Source: an uncultured Rhodoblastus sp.
GTDB taxonomy: Bacteria > Pseudomonadota > Alphaproteobacteria > Rhizobiales > Beijerinckiaceae
Assembly (NCBI RefSeq): GCF_903903185.1
Contig: NZ_CAIUXT010000226.1
Location: 1 to 64,000, forward strand
Direction: 5' to 3'
DNA length: 64,000 bases
This document shows positions 10,703-19,687 of the stretch, piece after piece (within the stretch, counting starts at the first letter, position 1; each line of letters opens with the position of its first letter). The translations under genes and the position numbers were made by a program. The notes beneath the pieces were generated by a model. That model saw nothing but the letters and a program-made list of their open reading frames with translations. It searched no databases and was not told where the DNA came from.

Positions 10703-12186
10703 ACGTTCCGAAAAAAGACGGGTTTTTTAAGGAAATCGCCATTTTTGGCGGGCTCGCGCTGCTGACCCTGCTGCTGCGCGCGCCTTTTGCCGCCAATATC
10801 GGCGAGGACGAGGCGTTTTTCGCTGTGATCGGGCGGGACTGGCCGCAGGGAATCCTGCCCTATGCCGGGCGTTTCGACGTCAAGCCGCCGGGGCTGTTTC
10901 TGCTTTATGCCTTGGCGGGCCAAATCCTCGGGTCGGGCGTCGCCGCGATCAAGGGACTGGAAATCATTTTTGTCGCCGCCTCGGCCTACGGGCTGTGGCG
11001 GATCGGCCGCGATCATTTTTCCCGACCCGTCGGCATGGCCGCCGCCACGCTCTACCCGCTTTATTCGCTGGCCATGTCGGGAGTCAACGCGCCGGTCGCG
11101 CTGTTTCTGAACGGCTTTGAAATCTTCGCCGTCCTTGCGGCGCTTGGCGCGGCAGGCCAAACAAAGGCGCCCTGGCGGCAGGCGGGCATGAGCGGCCTGT
11201 TGTTTGGCTGCGCCTTCACGATCAAGCAGACGGCGGCTTTCGAGGCGGGCGCGGTGGCGATCGCGCTGTCGTTGCAGGCGCCGACCTTGCGCATCAAAAC
11301 GCGCTGTTTCGTCGCCTTCGCTGTGGCCGGCGCCGTCGCCCCGCTCGTCTTCGCCGGCTATTTTTTGGCGCAGCGTCAATTCGCGGCTCTCTGGACGAAC
11401 AGCGTGCTGGCGGCGATGGGCCGGCTCGGCGGGGACCAGGTCGGCTTTCTCGAAGGACTGGCGCGGCTTCCCGGCGGTTTGCGGCCGATTTGGCTGCCTC
11501 TGGCCGGCGCTGTCCTGACGCTGCTGCGCTGGCCGGCTCTTTCGCGCGGGCCGCTCGCGGGGCCGTTGCGGCTGTGCCTGTTCTGGCTGGGCGGCGCATT
11601 GCTGGCGCTCGTCGCCATGCGCGCCATGTATGACCATTACTTCCTGCCGCTGGTCCCGCCGCTCCTGCTGCTCGGCGCCGTCGCATGTTTCAACGCGCTG
11701 GATTTTCGCGCGCAAGCGGAGCGCGCCCGAATGGCGCTGCTGGCGGCGGCGGCGCTTTGCCCGATGGCCGCCGGCTTCGACGACTGGAGGCAGGGCGGCG
11801 AGGACCGACCAGCGCTCCGCGCGGCTTCAATGGCGGCGGTCGCCGCCGGACTGGCGCCGGGCGACCGGGCTTTGGTGGTCAACCGTGGCGTGCAGTTTTA
11901 CAACGAAACCGGCGCCGCGCCCGCCGGGCGCATTTTTCATCCGCAGCATCTGCTCTGCGACTTTCCCGGGTTGCGCGGCGATACGCTCGCTGAGGCGATG
12001 GCGGCGCGGCCGCCCTTCATCCTGCTCGCCGACACGCGCCTTGGCATGGTCTGCGAAAAGGCCGAGCGGCTGGAGCGGCTGCTGGAGATTTTGCGCGAGG
12101 GCTACGAATTGGCCGCCCATGCGGCCGGCGATTGGGACTCTTACGACCTTTACCGGCTGGCCGACAAAAAAGTCCCCGCCGGATGA
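10699..12186 (+). CDS. GT39-like (ArnT/PMT) membrane glycosyltransferase
   Basis: This is a multi-spanning glycosyltransferase of the dolichyl-phosphate-mannose/ArnT superfamily, which moves a sugar from a polyprenyl carrier to an acceptor outside the membrane. It has 495 residues. The first loop carries IGEDEAFFAVIGRDW, with the acidic pair typical of the catalytic site, then GRFDVKPPGLFLLYALAG. About ten hydrophobic helices follow, with a soluble C-terminal part from about 400. The start at 10699 overlaps the preceding stop (ATGA), which favours it over an earlier in-frame ATG. Donor and acceptor cannot be told from sequence. Confidence 0.82.
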   Translation: MNVPKKDGFFKEIAIFGGLALLTLLLRAPFAANIGEDEAFFAVIGRDWPQGILPYAGRFDVKPPGLFLLYALAGQILGSGVAAIKGLEIIFVAASAYGLWRIGRDHFSRPVGMAAATLYPLYSLAMSGVNAPVALFLNGFEIFAVLAALGAAGQTKAPWRQAGMSGLLFGCAFTIKQTAAFEAGAVAIALSLQAPTLRIKTRCFVAFAVAGAVAPLVFAGYFLAQRQFAALWTNSVLAAMGRLGGDQVGFLEGLARLPGGLRPIWLPLAGAVLTLLRWPALSRGPLAGPLRLCLFWLGGALLALVAMRAMYDHYFLPLVPPLLLLGAVACFNALDFRAQAERARMALLAAAALCPMAAGFDDWRQGGEDRPALRAASMAAVAAGLAPGDRALVVNRGVQFYNETGAAPAGRIFHPQHLLCDFPGLRGDTLAEAMAARPPFILLADTRLGMVCEKAERLERLLEILREGYELAAHAAGDWDSYDLYRLADKKVPAG

Positions 12187-12195
12187 GCGGGGACT
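12165..12195 (-). terminator. Minus-strand intrinsic terminator inside the end of the GT39 gene
   Basis: The arms AGTCCCCGC (12171-12179) and GCGGGGACT (12187-12195) form a 9-bp stem. On the minus strand the stem is followed by TTTTTT (12170-12165). It is correctly oriented to end transcription of the DUF465 gene at 12242-12427, and it overlaps the last codons of the oppositely oriented glycosyltransferase gene. Confidence 0.75.
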
Positions 12196-12241
12196 GGCGG
12201 GCTGGCGGTTCGGCGCGCGGGCCGGGACTGGCTGGCAATTC

Positions 12242-12427
12242 CTAGTGTACGGTTTCCCGCGCGCTTTGGCGCAATTTGGCGATTTCGTCCTTGAGCAGCA
12301 ATTTTTTTCGTTTCATCTCGTGCAGCTTGAGCTCGTCTACCGACGGATGCAGCTCCTCCTTCTCGATTTCCCGTTGCAGCGAAAGATGGCGGCGTTCGAG
12401 TTCGGCGAGATGGCTTTGCATGGACAT
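12242..12427 (-). CDS. DUF465 (YdcH-like) small coiled-coil protein
   Basis: A 61-residue protein of the DUF465 family, predicted as a short helical hairpin of unknown function. The diagnostic pattern is HLAELERRHLSLQREI, then HPSVDELKLHEMKRKKL and LKDEIAKLR. The ATG at 12427 is chosen because AGGAG stands six bases upstream; a second in-frame ATG follows two codons later and a TTG precedes it. It diverges from a second DUF465 gene at 12742. A terminator lies just downstream. Confidence 0.88.
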   Translation of the reverse strand: MSMQSHLAELERRHLSLQREIEKEELHPSVDELKLHEMKRKKLLLKDEIAKLRQSARETVH

Positions 12428-12741
12428 GCGCAACTCCTATCGAGGCTTTGACGACAGTAGTGTGACACGATTATATCCGGCTGCAAGCGGAAAATTCAAA
12501 CATGAAAATCCTTTATAATCAAAGCGACGCTGCCGCAACGACAGGCGGGCGGCGCCGCTCCAGCTAAGCCCGGAATTTGCGACGGCGCCTGCTGTCGCCG
12601 GCTTTTTCCGGCATGGCGCTTGCCCGCCCCTTTCTGGCCTTGCTCTCGACGCGCGGGGCGGACATAATCGCTTCCAAGGCGACGACAGCGCTCAATCGGG
12701 CGCCATCGAGGCCTCGACTTGGGATTGGCCTGCGGCTTGCG

Positions 12742-12960
12742 ATGAGCAGAGAACTTAGCGACGAAGAACGGGCCGAACTCGCCGGAGAAGTCGAGCGTCT
12801 GCGACAGGAGCATCGGGACCTCGACGCCGCCATCCATGCGCTGATGGCCGTGGCGGCGAACGACCGGCTGCAATTGCAGCGGCTCAAGAAGCGCAAGCTC
12901 GCTTTGCGCGACCGCATATCCTTCCTCGAAGACACGATGACGCCCGATATTATTGCGTAG
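12742..12960 (+). CDS. DUF465 (YdcH-like) small protein, second copy
   Basis: The second DUF465-type protein of this locus, 72 residues from the ATG at 12742 (MSRELSDEERAEL). It has the same plan as the divergent neighbour: an ELAGEVERLRQEHRDLD helix, then RLKKRKLALRDRISFLED. The frame is open further upstream, but that sequence is Arg/Ala-rich and not family-like. Function is unknown. The position upstream of purEK is, as far as I recall, common in Rhizobiales. Confidence 0.82.
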   Translation: MSRELSDEERAELAGEVERLRQEHRDLDAAIHALMAVAANDRLQLQRLKKRKLALRDRISFLEDTMTPDIIA

Positions 12961-13008
12961 ATTTCGGTTTCACGCCGATGGCTTTTGCTTTAGACACCTC
13001 GCCTTCGA

Positions 13009-13113
13009 GATCCTGTCCCGATCCGATGGCGTCGGATCGGGACAGGATCAGGGTTTCTTGTTTTGACGCGTTTTCCTTACGCGAACCGGCATCCACTTCG
13101 CTCGAAAACGTTA
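13009..13113 (+). repeat. Dispersed palindromic repeat, family A, intact copy
   Basis: An 18-bp perfect stem (13009-13026 with 13032-13049, loop TGGCG) is followed by TTTCTTGTTTTGACGCG and a second hairpin. That hairpin contains GCGTTTTCCTTACGCGAACC, the core GCATCCACTT and CTCGAAAACG. Copies with the same order are at 26-84 and, inverted, at 38634-38706. It ends only four bases before the purE ATG, so it forms the purE leader. Confidence 0.88.
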
Positions 13114-13116
13114 TTG

Positions 13117-13632
13117 ATGATTCAGGTCCAAAAACCAGTGCCGAAAACAAAACCTCCCGTCGCCATCGTCATGGGCAGCCAGTCCGACTGGGCGACCATG
13201 CGCCATGCCGGCGAAACCCTCGCGGCGCTCGGCATAGAGGCGGACGTGCGCATCGTCTCGGCGCATCGCACCCCCGACCGGCTGGTGGCTTTCGCCAAGG
13301 GCGCGCGCACGGCGGGGTTCAAGGTCATCATCGCCGGCGCCGGCGGCGCCGCCCATCTGCCTGGCATGGCCGCCGCCATGACGCCGCTGCCGGTGCTCGG
13401 CGTGCCGATCGAATCCAAGGCCCTGTCGGGACGGGATTCCCTTTATTCCATCGTGCAGATGCCCGGCGGCGTGCCGGTGGGAACCTTGGCGATCGGCAAG
13501 CCGGGGGCGATCAACGCCGCTTTGCTCGCCGCCGCCATTCTCGCCCTTAACGACGAAAAGCTCGCGGCGCGGCTCGACGCCTGGCGCGAAAAACAGACGG
13601 CGGAGGTCGCGGAGCGGCCCGACCATGGTTGA
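13117..13632 (+). CDS. purE: N5-carboxyaminoimidazole ribonucleotide mutase PurE
   Basis: PurE moves the carboxyl group of N5-CAIR to C4 in de novo purine synthesis. The start at 13117 gives 171 residues. The family motifs [14 protein letters not shown] near 16, VSAHRTPDR near 48 and [12 protein letters not shown] near 75 are all present, and the length is normal for class I PurE. No Shine-Dalgarno sequence stands before the ATG because a repeat element runs up to it; a longer frame from 13063 is read through that repeat and is unlikely to be coding. It overlaps purK by 8 bp. Confidence 0.95.
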   Translation: MIQVQKPVPKTKPPVAIVMGSQSDWATMRHAGETLAALGIEADVRIVSAHRTPDRLVAFAKGARTAGFKVIIAGAGGAAHLPGMAAAMTPLPVLGVPIESKALSGRDSLYSIVQMPGGVPVGTLAIGKPGAINAALLAAAILALNDEKLAARLDAWREKQTAEVAERPDHG

Positions 13633-14716
13633 GCAAACCCTCGCGCCGGGCGCGCGCGTCGGCATTGTAGGCGGCGGCCAACTTGGCCGGATGCTGGCGC
13701 TCGCCGCCGCGCGCCTCGGCCTCTCCAGCCATATTTTCACCGATCGCGACGACGACCCGGCGATCGAGGTCGCAGGCCGCGCCTGCGTCGCGCCTTATGA
13801 CGATGAACGGGCTCTGGCGCGCTTCGTCGCCGAGGTCGATGTCGTCACCTATGAATTCGAAAATATTCCGGCGGGCGCGGCGGCGTTTCTCGACTCGCAG
13901 AAGCCGGTGCGGCCTTCGCCGCGGGTGCTGGCGCTGACCCAGGACCGGCTCATCGAGAAGAATTTCATCGCCGGGCTCGGCATCGAGGTCGCACCCTATG
14001 CGCAGGTGGACGACGCCGGCGCCCTCGCGCGGGCGGTGGCGCAGATCGGCCGCCCGTCGATTCTGAAAACCCGGCGCTTCGGCTATGACGGCAAGGGCCA
14101 GACGTTGATCCGCCTCGGCTCGGATCTGGCCACCGCCTTCCGCTCGCTCGGCGGCCAGCCTTCGATTCTGGAGGGTTTCATCCCCTTCCGCTGCGAGGTC
14201 TCGGTGGTGGCGGCGCGCGGGCTCGACGGCGATTTCGTCGCCTGGGACATCGGCCGGAACGTCCATGAACATCACATTCTCGCCACCACGACGGTTCCCG
14301 CCGGCCTGAGCGCCGAACTGGCTGCTCGGGCCGTGGACAAGGCCCGACGAATCGCGGAGGCGCTGGATTATGTCGGCGTGCTGGCGGTCGAGATGTTTGT
14401 CGTCGAGGACAGCGCCGGACTGCGCCTCCTGGTCAACGAGATCGCGCCGCGCGTGCATAATTCCGGCCACTGGACGCTGGATGGGTCGGTCACTTCGCAA
14501 TTCGAGCAGCATTTGCGCGCGGTGTGCGGCTTTCCACTCGGCAGCGCCCGCGCTCATGGACCTTTGGAAATGCGTAACCTGATCGGCGACGATATTTTTC
14601 GCTGGCGCGAGCTTCTGGCGCGAAAGGGCGCCTGCCTGCATCTCTATGGCAAGAGCGAGCCGCGTCCGGGCCGGAAGATGGGCCATGTCACGTTGTTGCG
14701 CGACGCGGAAAACTGA
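13625..14716 (+). CDS. purK: N5-carboxyaminoimidazole ribonucleotide synthase PurK
   Basis: PurK is the ATP-grasp enzyme that carboxylates AIR with bicarbonate, feeding PurE. It has 363 residues. The N-terminus has [21 protein letters not shown], with [10 protein letters not shown] near 78 and the ATP-grasp loop [13 protein letters not shown] near 148. The metal site [13 protein letters not shown] lies near 274. It starts inside the end of purE, the usual coupling of this pair. All expected parts are present. Confidence 0.96.
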   Translation: MVEQTLAPGARVGIVGGGQLGRMLALAAARLGLSSHIFTDRDDDPAIEVAGRACVAPYDDERALARFVAEVDVVTYEFENIPAGAAAFLDSQKPVRPSPRVLALTQDRLIEKNFIAGLGIEVAPYAQVDDAGALARAVAQIGRPSILKTRRFGYDGKGQTLIRLGSDLATAFRSLGGQPSILEGFIPFRCEVSVVAARGLDGDFVAWDIGRNVHEHHILATTTVPAGLSAELAARAVDKARRIAEALDYVGVLAVEMFVVEDSAGLRLLVNEIAPRVHNSGHWTLDGSVTSQFEQHLRAVCGFPLGSARAHGPLEMRNLIGDDIFRWRELLARKGACLHLYGKSEPRPGRKMGHVTLLRDAEN

Positions 14717-14728
14717 AGCTCCGCCGCC

Positions 14729-15283
14729 TCATTTGCGCAATTTCGACCTGACCCAGAGGAACAAACCGCCGGCGCCAAGAGCCAGCAGGCCCGCGATCGA
14801 GAGCCCTATCGCCGATTGTTCGAGCCAGGCCGCTCCCGGAACCGCCAGCGCCAGCAGGAGCCCGACCAGCGAGATCCGCCAGACGTTCGAGTGTACTCCG
14901 GCGAGAAAGGTGGACAGCGCCAGCACCGTCAAAAGCGACAGGCCGGTGGCGTTGTCGTTGAGCACGCCCCGGACTTGCGGCAGGAACAAAAGCCGCATGG
15001 CGACGAAACAGGCGAGCCAGTGGATGGCCTGGGTTTTGACCAGCCGCGTCCGGCTCGCGGTCTCGCCGCCGTCCTCCCATCCCGCGACGATGCAGATCAG
15101 CGCATAGGCCGGCGTCAGCAATTGCCAGTATAAAATGGCCGGGCTTCCGATGAAATCATGGATCGCTATGCCGACGAAGCCGCCCAGCAGCATGGCGATA
15201 TAGGGCAGTTCGGCGCGAAGGGCCTCGCCGCCGGTCTCGGCATGGGGCTTGTTCGGCACGAATTCCGGTCCTTCGTCGCTCAT
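14729..15283 (-). CDS. Hypothetical inner-membrane protein, about five helices
   Basis: I do not recognise a family. The 184-residue protein has a polar N-terminus (MSDEGPEFVPNKPHAE) and then five or so hydrophobic segments: LPYIAMLLGGFVGIAI, ILYWQLLTPAYALICIVAG, IHWLACFVAMRLLFL, LSLLTVLALSTFLAG and ISLVGLLLALAVPGAAW, with a final LLALGAGGLFLWV and a basic tail. The start at 15283 is the first ATG, and codon use matches neighbouring genes. It converges on purK with only 12 bp between stops. No cofactor motif is seen. Confidence 0.7.
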   Translation of the reverse strand: MSDEGPEFVPNKPHAETGGEALRAELPYIAMLLGGFVGIAIHDFIGSPAILYWQLLTPAYALICIVAGWEDGGETASRTRLVKTQAIHWLACFVAMRLLFLPQVRGVLNDNATGLSLLTVLALSTFLAGVHSNVWRISLVGLLLALAVPGAAWLEQSAIGLSIAGLLALGAGGLFLWVRSKLRK

Positions 15284-15311
15284 CGCTCTGGCTCCTGTTC
15301 TTATGAAACGC

Positions 15312-15403
15312 CGTCATTGCGAGCGGAGCGAAGCCATCGCGAGGCTGCGACGGGACCGCGCTCAGACCGGCGTCTTTCGACACGCGTTGGGCTGGCAATG
15401 ACG
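15312..15403. repeat. Palindromic repeat family B, copy bounded by 9-bp inverted ends
   Basis: The outer arms CGTCATTGC (15312-15320) and GCAATGACG (15395-15403) match perfectly. The inside starts GAGCGGAGCGAAGCCATCGC and is rich in short inverted pairs. The GCGAGCGGAGCGAAGC core is a widespread intergenic repeat in Rhizobiales. Related copies lie at 7188-7262 and 53289-53387. Confidence 0.8.
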
Positions 15404-15474
15404 AATCTGGCAATGTCGGATATTGGGTCGATCTCGCAGGTTTTCACCCGCGAGATCGGGTGTTTTTGCGCCGA

Positions 15475-16011
15475 TCAGGTCGAGGGCGCCTGTTCCGGCG
15501 CCGGCGCCGCGGACTGCACTGCGGCGCTGGCGTCGGCGAGCGCCTTCTGCAATTCGGCTTCCTTCTCATTGTCGAAGGAGGTGCGCAACACCTTGCCGCC
15601 GGAGCCCTTGAGATCTTCGAGCACCTTGTCGGTGGTCATCTTCTTGATGAGCAGGAACAAAGCCGCGTTGCCGGACTGCAAACTCGCCGACGCTTCGCGG
15701 ATGAAATCGTCGTTGATGCCGAAGTCGGTCAGCTTGCCGCTCAGCGCGCCCGAGGCCGCGCCGATGGCGGCGCCCGCCAGCGGCATCAGGAAAATGAAGC
15801 CGATCAGCGTGCCCCAGAACGCGCCGCCGGCCGCGCCGACGGCGGTGGTCGAAAACAGTTGGTTGAGCTTGATATGGCCGTTCGGCTGCTTGACCGCGAT
15901 AACGGCGTCGCCGAGTTCGATCAGGTACTCCTTTTGCAGGCCCAGCAATTTCTGCCGGACCTCCTCGGCCTTTTCCTCGGACGGAAACTCGATGACCAGT
16001 AGATCGCTCAT
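15475..16011 (-). CDS. DUF1269 family membrane-associated protein
   Basis: A 178-residue DUF1269-type protein of unknown function. The N-terminal soluble half starts MSDLLVIEFPSEEKAEEVRQ. A glycine-rich hydrophobic hairpin follows at about 55-95 (GAAGGAFWGTLIGFIFL and AGAAIGAASGALSG). A second soluble part includes FGINDDFIREASASL, ALFLLIKKM and GKVLRTSF. The C-terminus is Ala/Pro-rich. The family is common in soil alphaproteobacteria, and a stress or envelope role is often suggested without proof. Confidence 0.85.
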   Translation of the reverse strand: MSDLLVIEFPSEEKAEEVRQKLLGLQKEYLIELGDAVIAVKQPNGHIKLNQLFSTTAVGAAGGAFWGTLIGFIFLMPLAGAAIGAASGALSGKLTDFGINDDFIREASASLQSGNAALFLLIKKMTTDKVLEDLKGSGGKVLRTSFDNEKEAELQKALADASAAVQSAAPAPEQAPST

Positions 16012-16258
16012 ATTTCATACTCCCTGCAAGATGTCGCACCGCGCGACGTCATTCGCTTTTTTGACTTTTTCCGCGCGCGCCCCAAAAGCCGCGTCGCGGT
16101 TTTCCGGCGCCCCTCAAATCGTCGCCGCCAAATCCATCCTGCCGCGCCTTCTGACGCTTGCGCAAGCGTTTAGGAGCCTTCGCGACGCCGCGCAAGCTAG
16201 TTTGATTTTCTTCCATCGCAAAATGAACCCTGTGTGACGCACAGGGCGCGACCACAGG

Positions 16259-17284
16259 TCAGTCAAGGGGCGCGCCAGACTGCGACGCTGCGCGAAACCT
16301 TCCCGGGGTCATTCCGGTCAATCGCAGGAAGGCGCGGTGGAAGTTCGACGGGTCGGTATAGCCTGCGCGCAGCGCGATTTCGGCCAATGGCGCGTCGCTC
16401 GTCGCCAAAAGCCGCTTCGCCCGCCGCAGGCATGATTGGCGGACGATCTCGCGGTAGCTGGCGCCCTCAAGGCGCAACGCATGTTGCAGCGTCCGACGCG
16501 GCAGGCCAAATTCGGCGGCTGTGGCGCCGAGGCCGTTTTGCGGCCGGTCGTCGTGGAGTTCGAGCGCAAGCAGCACCGCTTCGGCGATTCTTTTGGGCAA
16601 TGGCCGGTCGCGGTAAGCGCTGAGTTCTTCGATCGGCGCAACCGCCGACAGGCCGGCGACCGGGGTCCATTTGTCCAGCCATGACGCCGGAAAGGAGAGG
16701 GCGTAATCGCTCGCGCGAGGCCGCACCGCGACGCCGATGCGGCTTTCCAGCAGACGCGCCTCCGCCGCATGGGGCTCCGCGACATGGATTTCGATCTGGC
16801 TTTTGCCGGCGCCGGGATAGCGCATGACGCCGCCCAGCATTTGCATCAGGCTGCGCTGCGCATGGTGTTCGACCGTCGGTTCGCATCGCGCGCGGTAGCA
16901 AATGCGCCAGATCGCCCGGCCGCCTTCGGCGCGCAGGTCCATGACCAGTTCGCTGCTATGCAGGGGCTGCGCGGCGATGCTGCGCGCGACCATCTGCCCG
17001 AGGGTTTCGCCCTGCAGCGCATATTCGACAAAAGGCCCGAAATCCTCAAGGCGAATATTCTGGCCGACGCGGGCGCCGAACTGTCGGTCGCCGCTCATTC
17101 GCGCCGCGAGATTGAAGACCCGGTTCATCAGGACGAAGGGCACGAGGACGGACGGCGCCGGGCATTCGAGCCTGAAACCCGTCTGGAGCCGCAGCCGTTT
17201 GAGCGCTTCGGCGCCCTGCTCGGCCTCGAATATCCTGAACAGCGGCCCCAGGCCCGAGGCCCGGCAAAACAAGGGCGCCGTCAT
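16259..17284 (-). CDS. AraC-family transcriptional regulator
   Basis: A 341-residue regulator with an N-terminal effector domain of the arabinose-binding-like type used by OruR/VirF-like proteins (about 15-195) and a C-terminal pair of helix-turn-helix motifs. The C-terminal signature is readable: RRTLQHALRLEGASYREIV, then RRAKRLLATSDAPLAEIALR and AGYTDPSNFHRAFLRLTG. The start at 17284 is supported by GGAGGGAAGC directly before the ATG; the frame is open further upstream. It diverges from the sulfatase gene across a 585-bp AT-rich gap and is the obvious candidate regulator of that gene, which is an inference. Confidence 0.88.
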   Translation of the reverse strand: MTAPLFCRASGLGPLFRIFEAEQGAEALKRLRLQTGFRLECPAPSVLVPFVLMNRVFNLAARMSGDRQFGARVGQNIRLEDFGPFVEYALQGETLGQMVARSIAAQPLHSSELVMDLRAEGGRAIWRICYRARCEPTVEHHAQRSLMQMLGGVMRYPGAGKSQIEIHVAEPHAAEARLLESRIGVAVRPRASDYALSFPASWLDKWTPVAGLSAVAPIEELSAYRDRPLPKRIAEAVLLALELHDDRPQNGLGATAAEFGLPRRTLQHALRLEGASYREIVRQSCLRRAKRLLATSDAPLAEIALRAGYTDPSNFHRAFLRLTGMTPGRFRAASQSGAPLD

Positions 17285-17869
17285 TGCTTCCCTCCCCGAC
17301 CGTCGCAAGGCGACCGTTCGACTATGCACAGTCTGGCTATTTGCGCAAAATGACAATGGACACACTTTCGAGGAATCCTAAAGTCCGCTGCGGGAAAAGC
17401 TGATTCTTTCCGGATCGGATTGCTTCGGGGGCGCGTCATCGACGGATTTGGGACGCCGCCCTTGATCCAGATCAAAAATCTCGCCGAATAGCGATTTTTT
17501 GTCCGGTACGGCTTTATTGAGAAAAAATATGGCTCTGCGCATCGTGATCTTATGCTAGCGTCAATGCCATGTATCTATGCGGGGAGGCGTCGATAACATG
17601 AATTAATCGGCATGTCGGCGGATGTTAATTAAAGACGCTTGGCTTTGCGGCGGAGCAATATGCTGCGCTGTATTGTATTATTGAAATCTAGTTGAAATTA
17701 GAACTATTTTAAACGAAGTGTAAATGTAGATTTACGTCATTTCTGTCTTGCATAGGTGCGGTTTTCATGCAGAATTATTGCCACCATTATTACTCACCTC
17801 GGGTATGATGCTATTGGCCTCGCACAGTCTCGCACTTCCCATCGCTCAGTCACGAAAGTGGAGGAATAA
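17285..17869. other. Intergenic regulatory region between araC-type gene and sulfatase gene
   Basis: A 585-bp gap with no convincing gene, clearly richer in A+T than its surroundings, above all at 17620-17800. It holds the FNR-type box listed separately at 17462-17475. GGAGG stands eight bases before the sulfatase ATG. I could not assign a clear -35/-10 promoter. Confidence 0.6.
17462..17475. promoter_or_regulatory. FNR/FixK-type box TTGAT-N4-ATCAA
   Basis: The sequence TTGATCCAGATCAA is an exact, perfectly symmetrical match to the FNR/FixK consensus TTGAT-N4-ATCAA. It lies 178 bp upstream of the AraC gene start and 395 bp upstream of the sulfatase start. An oxygen-responsive regulator may therefore act here. 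The distance to either gene leaves open which transcript it controls. Confidence 0.65.
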
Positions 17870-19603
17870 ATGAGTCTCGAACGTAAAATCAGGTCGGTTT
17901 GGGCGGCGGCCGCAGTCCTTGCGTCGGCGTCCGCGCTGACAACGTCGAGCGCGCTCGCGCAAGAGCGCAAAGAGAGCAAGAAGCCCAACATCCTGTTCAT
18001 CATGGGTGACGACATCGGCTGGATGCAGCCGAGCATCTATCATCGCGGCCTGATGGTCGGCGAGACGCCCAACATCGACCGTATCGGCAATGAGGGCGCG
18101 ATCTTCATGACCTATTACGCCGAGCAGAGTTGCACGGCGGGGCGCAATGCCTTCTTCACCGGCATGCATCCTTTGCGCACCGGCATGATTCCGCCCCAAT
18201 TGCCCGGCAGCCCGAGCTATCTCCGGCCCGGAACGCCGGCCTTGGCCAAATTCCTGCTCGACCTCGGCTATAACACCGGCGAGTTTGGCAAGAACCATTT
18301 GGGCGACCACACCCAGGCGCTGCCGACTGCGCATGGTTTCCAGGAATTCTGGGGCTATCTCTATCATCTCGACGCGATGCAGGGCGTCAGCTTCCCCGAC
18401 ATCAACAAGACGCCGACCCAGCAGGCGATTGTCCCGCCGTGCAAGAACACGCCGGTTCGCGGCCTCTCCGATCCGCCCGACGCGGTGGACCCCAGGACTG
18501 CGCTGTGCATGACGCCGCCGCGTCCGGTGATCCACTGCAAGTCCGAGGGCACGGAAGCCACCCAGACCTGCAAGGACGAAGGCCCGCTGACGCTGGAGCG
18601 CTCGAAAACGGTGGACGAGGAAATTTCGGCCAAAGTCGTCGATTTCATCGACCGCAACGATCCCAAAAAGACCGGCAAGCCGTTCTTCGTCTGGTATAAT
18701 CCGGCGCGCATGCACATCACCACCGTGCTGTCGGACAAATATATGGCGATGGTGGGCCAGCCGGGCGGCAAGGACTGGGGCGTCAACGAAGCCGGCATGA
18801 AACAGATGGACGACAATATCGGCGTCGTCATCAAGAAGTTGGAAGATATCGGCCAGCTCGACAACACCGTCCTCGTCTTCACCACCGACAATGGCGCCGA
18901 AGTCATCACCTATCCCGACGGCGGCAACACGCCGTTCAAGGGCGGCAAGCTGACGACCTGGGAAGGCGGCATGCGCGCGCCGCTGGTGGTCCGCTGGCCG
19001 GGACACATCAAGCCGGGCTCGGTCAAAAGCGACATCTTCGCATCGCTCGACTGGCTGCCGACGCTTGTCGATATCGCCGGCGGCCACAAGGGCGACGGGT
19101 TGAAAAAGGAGATCGAGGCCGGCAAATATCCGGGCATCGTCAAGACGACGCTCGACGGCGTCGACCAGCGCGAATATCTTGAAGGGACTTCCGAGAAATC
19201 GGCGCGCGATACGTTCTTCTACTATGCCGGCGCCAAGCCCTCGGCGGTGCGCTACAAGAACTGGAAGATCTATTACACCATGGCGGGCGCCTGCGCGAGC
19301 TGCGGCCTTCTCGGCGCGCAGACCTATCACTGGCCGCTGGTCGATAACATCAAGCGCGATCCGTTCGAGGGGTCGGTCGGCGACGAAGCGAAAACCCTCA
19401 CCGGCGAGGGCGGCGCCCTCGCCGGACCGGTCACCGCCTATATCTACGACTGGAACATCCTCCCCGTCGGCCAGCACCTCTGGCTCAAGGAACTGGAAAG
19501 CTATCGGCAGTTCCCGCCGATGCAGGACCCGGAGACCTATAATCTCGATCAGGTGATCCAGCAGATCAAGGATCAGAGAAACATCAGCCACGCCGGCGAC
19601 TGA
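17870..19603 (+). CDS. Secreted type I arylsulfatase (formylglycine-dependent)
   Basis: A periplasmic sulfate-ester hydrolase of 577 residues. A signal peptide runs to about residue 30 with a likely cut after SSALA. Asp47-Asp48 (IMGDDIGW) are metal ligands. The nucleophile motif is C88-T-A-G-R92 instead of the commoner CxPSR, but still fits the CX(P/A)XR core read by formylglycine-generating enzyme. KNHLGDH near 141 and TTDNGAE near 340 complete the site. A region around 185-245 carries several cysteines (PPCKNTPVRG, CMTPP, HCKSEG, CKDEG) that may form disulfides. It precedes a Tat-exported phosphatase. Confidence 0.92.
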   Translation: MSLERKIRSVWAAAAVLASASALTTSSALAQERKESKKPNILFIMGDDIGWMQPSIYHRGLMVGETPNIDRIGNEGAIFMTYYAEQSCTAGRNAFFTGMHPLRTGMIPPQLPGSPSYLRPGTPALAKFLLDLGYNTGEFGKNHLGDHTQALPTAHGFQEFWGYLYHLDAMQGVSFPDINKTPTQQAIVPPCKNTPVRGLSDPPDAVDPRTALCMTPPRPVIHCKSEGTEATQTCKDEGPLTLERSKTVDEEISAKVVDFIDRNDPKKTGKPFFVWYNPARMHITTVLSDKYMAMVGQPGGKDWGVNEAGMKQMDDNIGVVIKKLEDIGQLDNTVLVFTTDNGAEVITYPDGGNTPFKGGKLTTWEGGMRAPLVVRWPGHIKPGSVKSDIFASLDWLPTLVDIAGGHKGDGLKKEIEAGKYPGIVKTTLDGVDQREYLEGTSEKSARDTFFYYAGAKPSAVRYKNWKIYYTMAGACASCGLLGAQTYHWPLVDNIKRDPFEGSVGDEAKTLTGEGGALAGPVTAYIYDWNILPVGQHLWLKELESYRQFPPMQDPETYNLDQVIQQIKDQRNISHAGD

Positions 19604-19610
19604 GCCCGGA

Positions 19611-19637
19611 GGGCGGCCCGCAAGGGCCGCCCATTTT
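19611..19637 (+). terminator. Intercistronic hairpin after sulfatase gene
   Basis: The arms GGGCGGCCC (19611-19619) and GGGCCGCCC (19624-19632) close a GCAA tetraloop, with TTTT two bases later. It can act as a partial terminator or as a 3' end stabiliser between the sulfatase and HAD genes. The short T run argues against complete termination. Confidence 0.6.
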
Positions 19638-19687
19638 CCCGAGTTTGAGCTTCTTTCCTTGCAAATGACGGAACAACAAGGAGAAAC

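Noticed and set aside
16049..16255. Minus-strand small basic frame (68 codons) between the DUF1269 and AraC genes
   Set aside because: It has a basic low-complexity sequence, no recognisable family and no clear ribosome site, so I could not support it as a gene.
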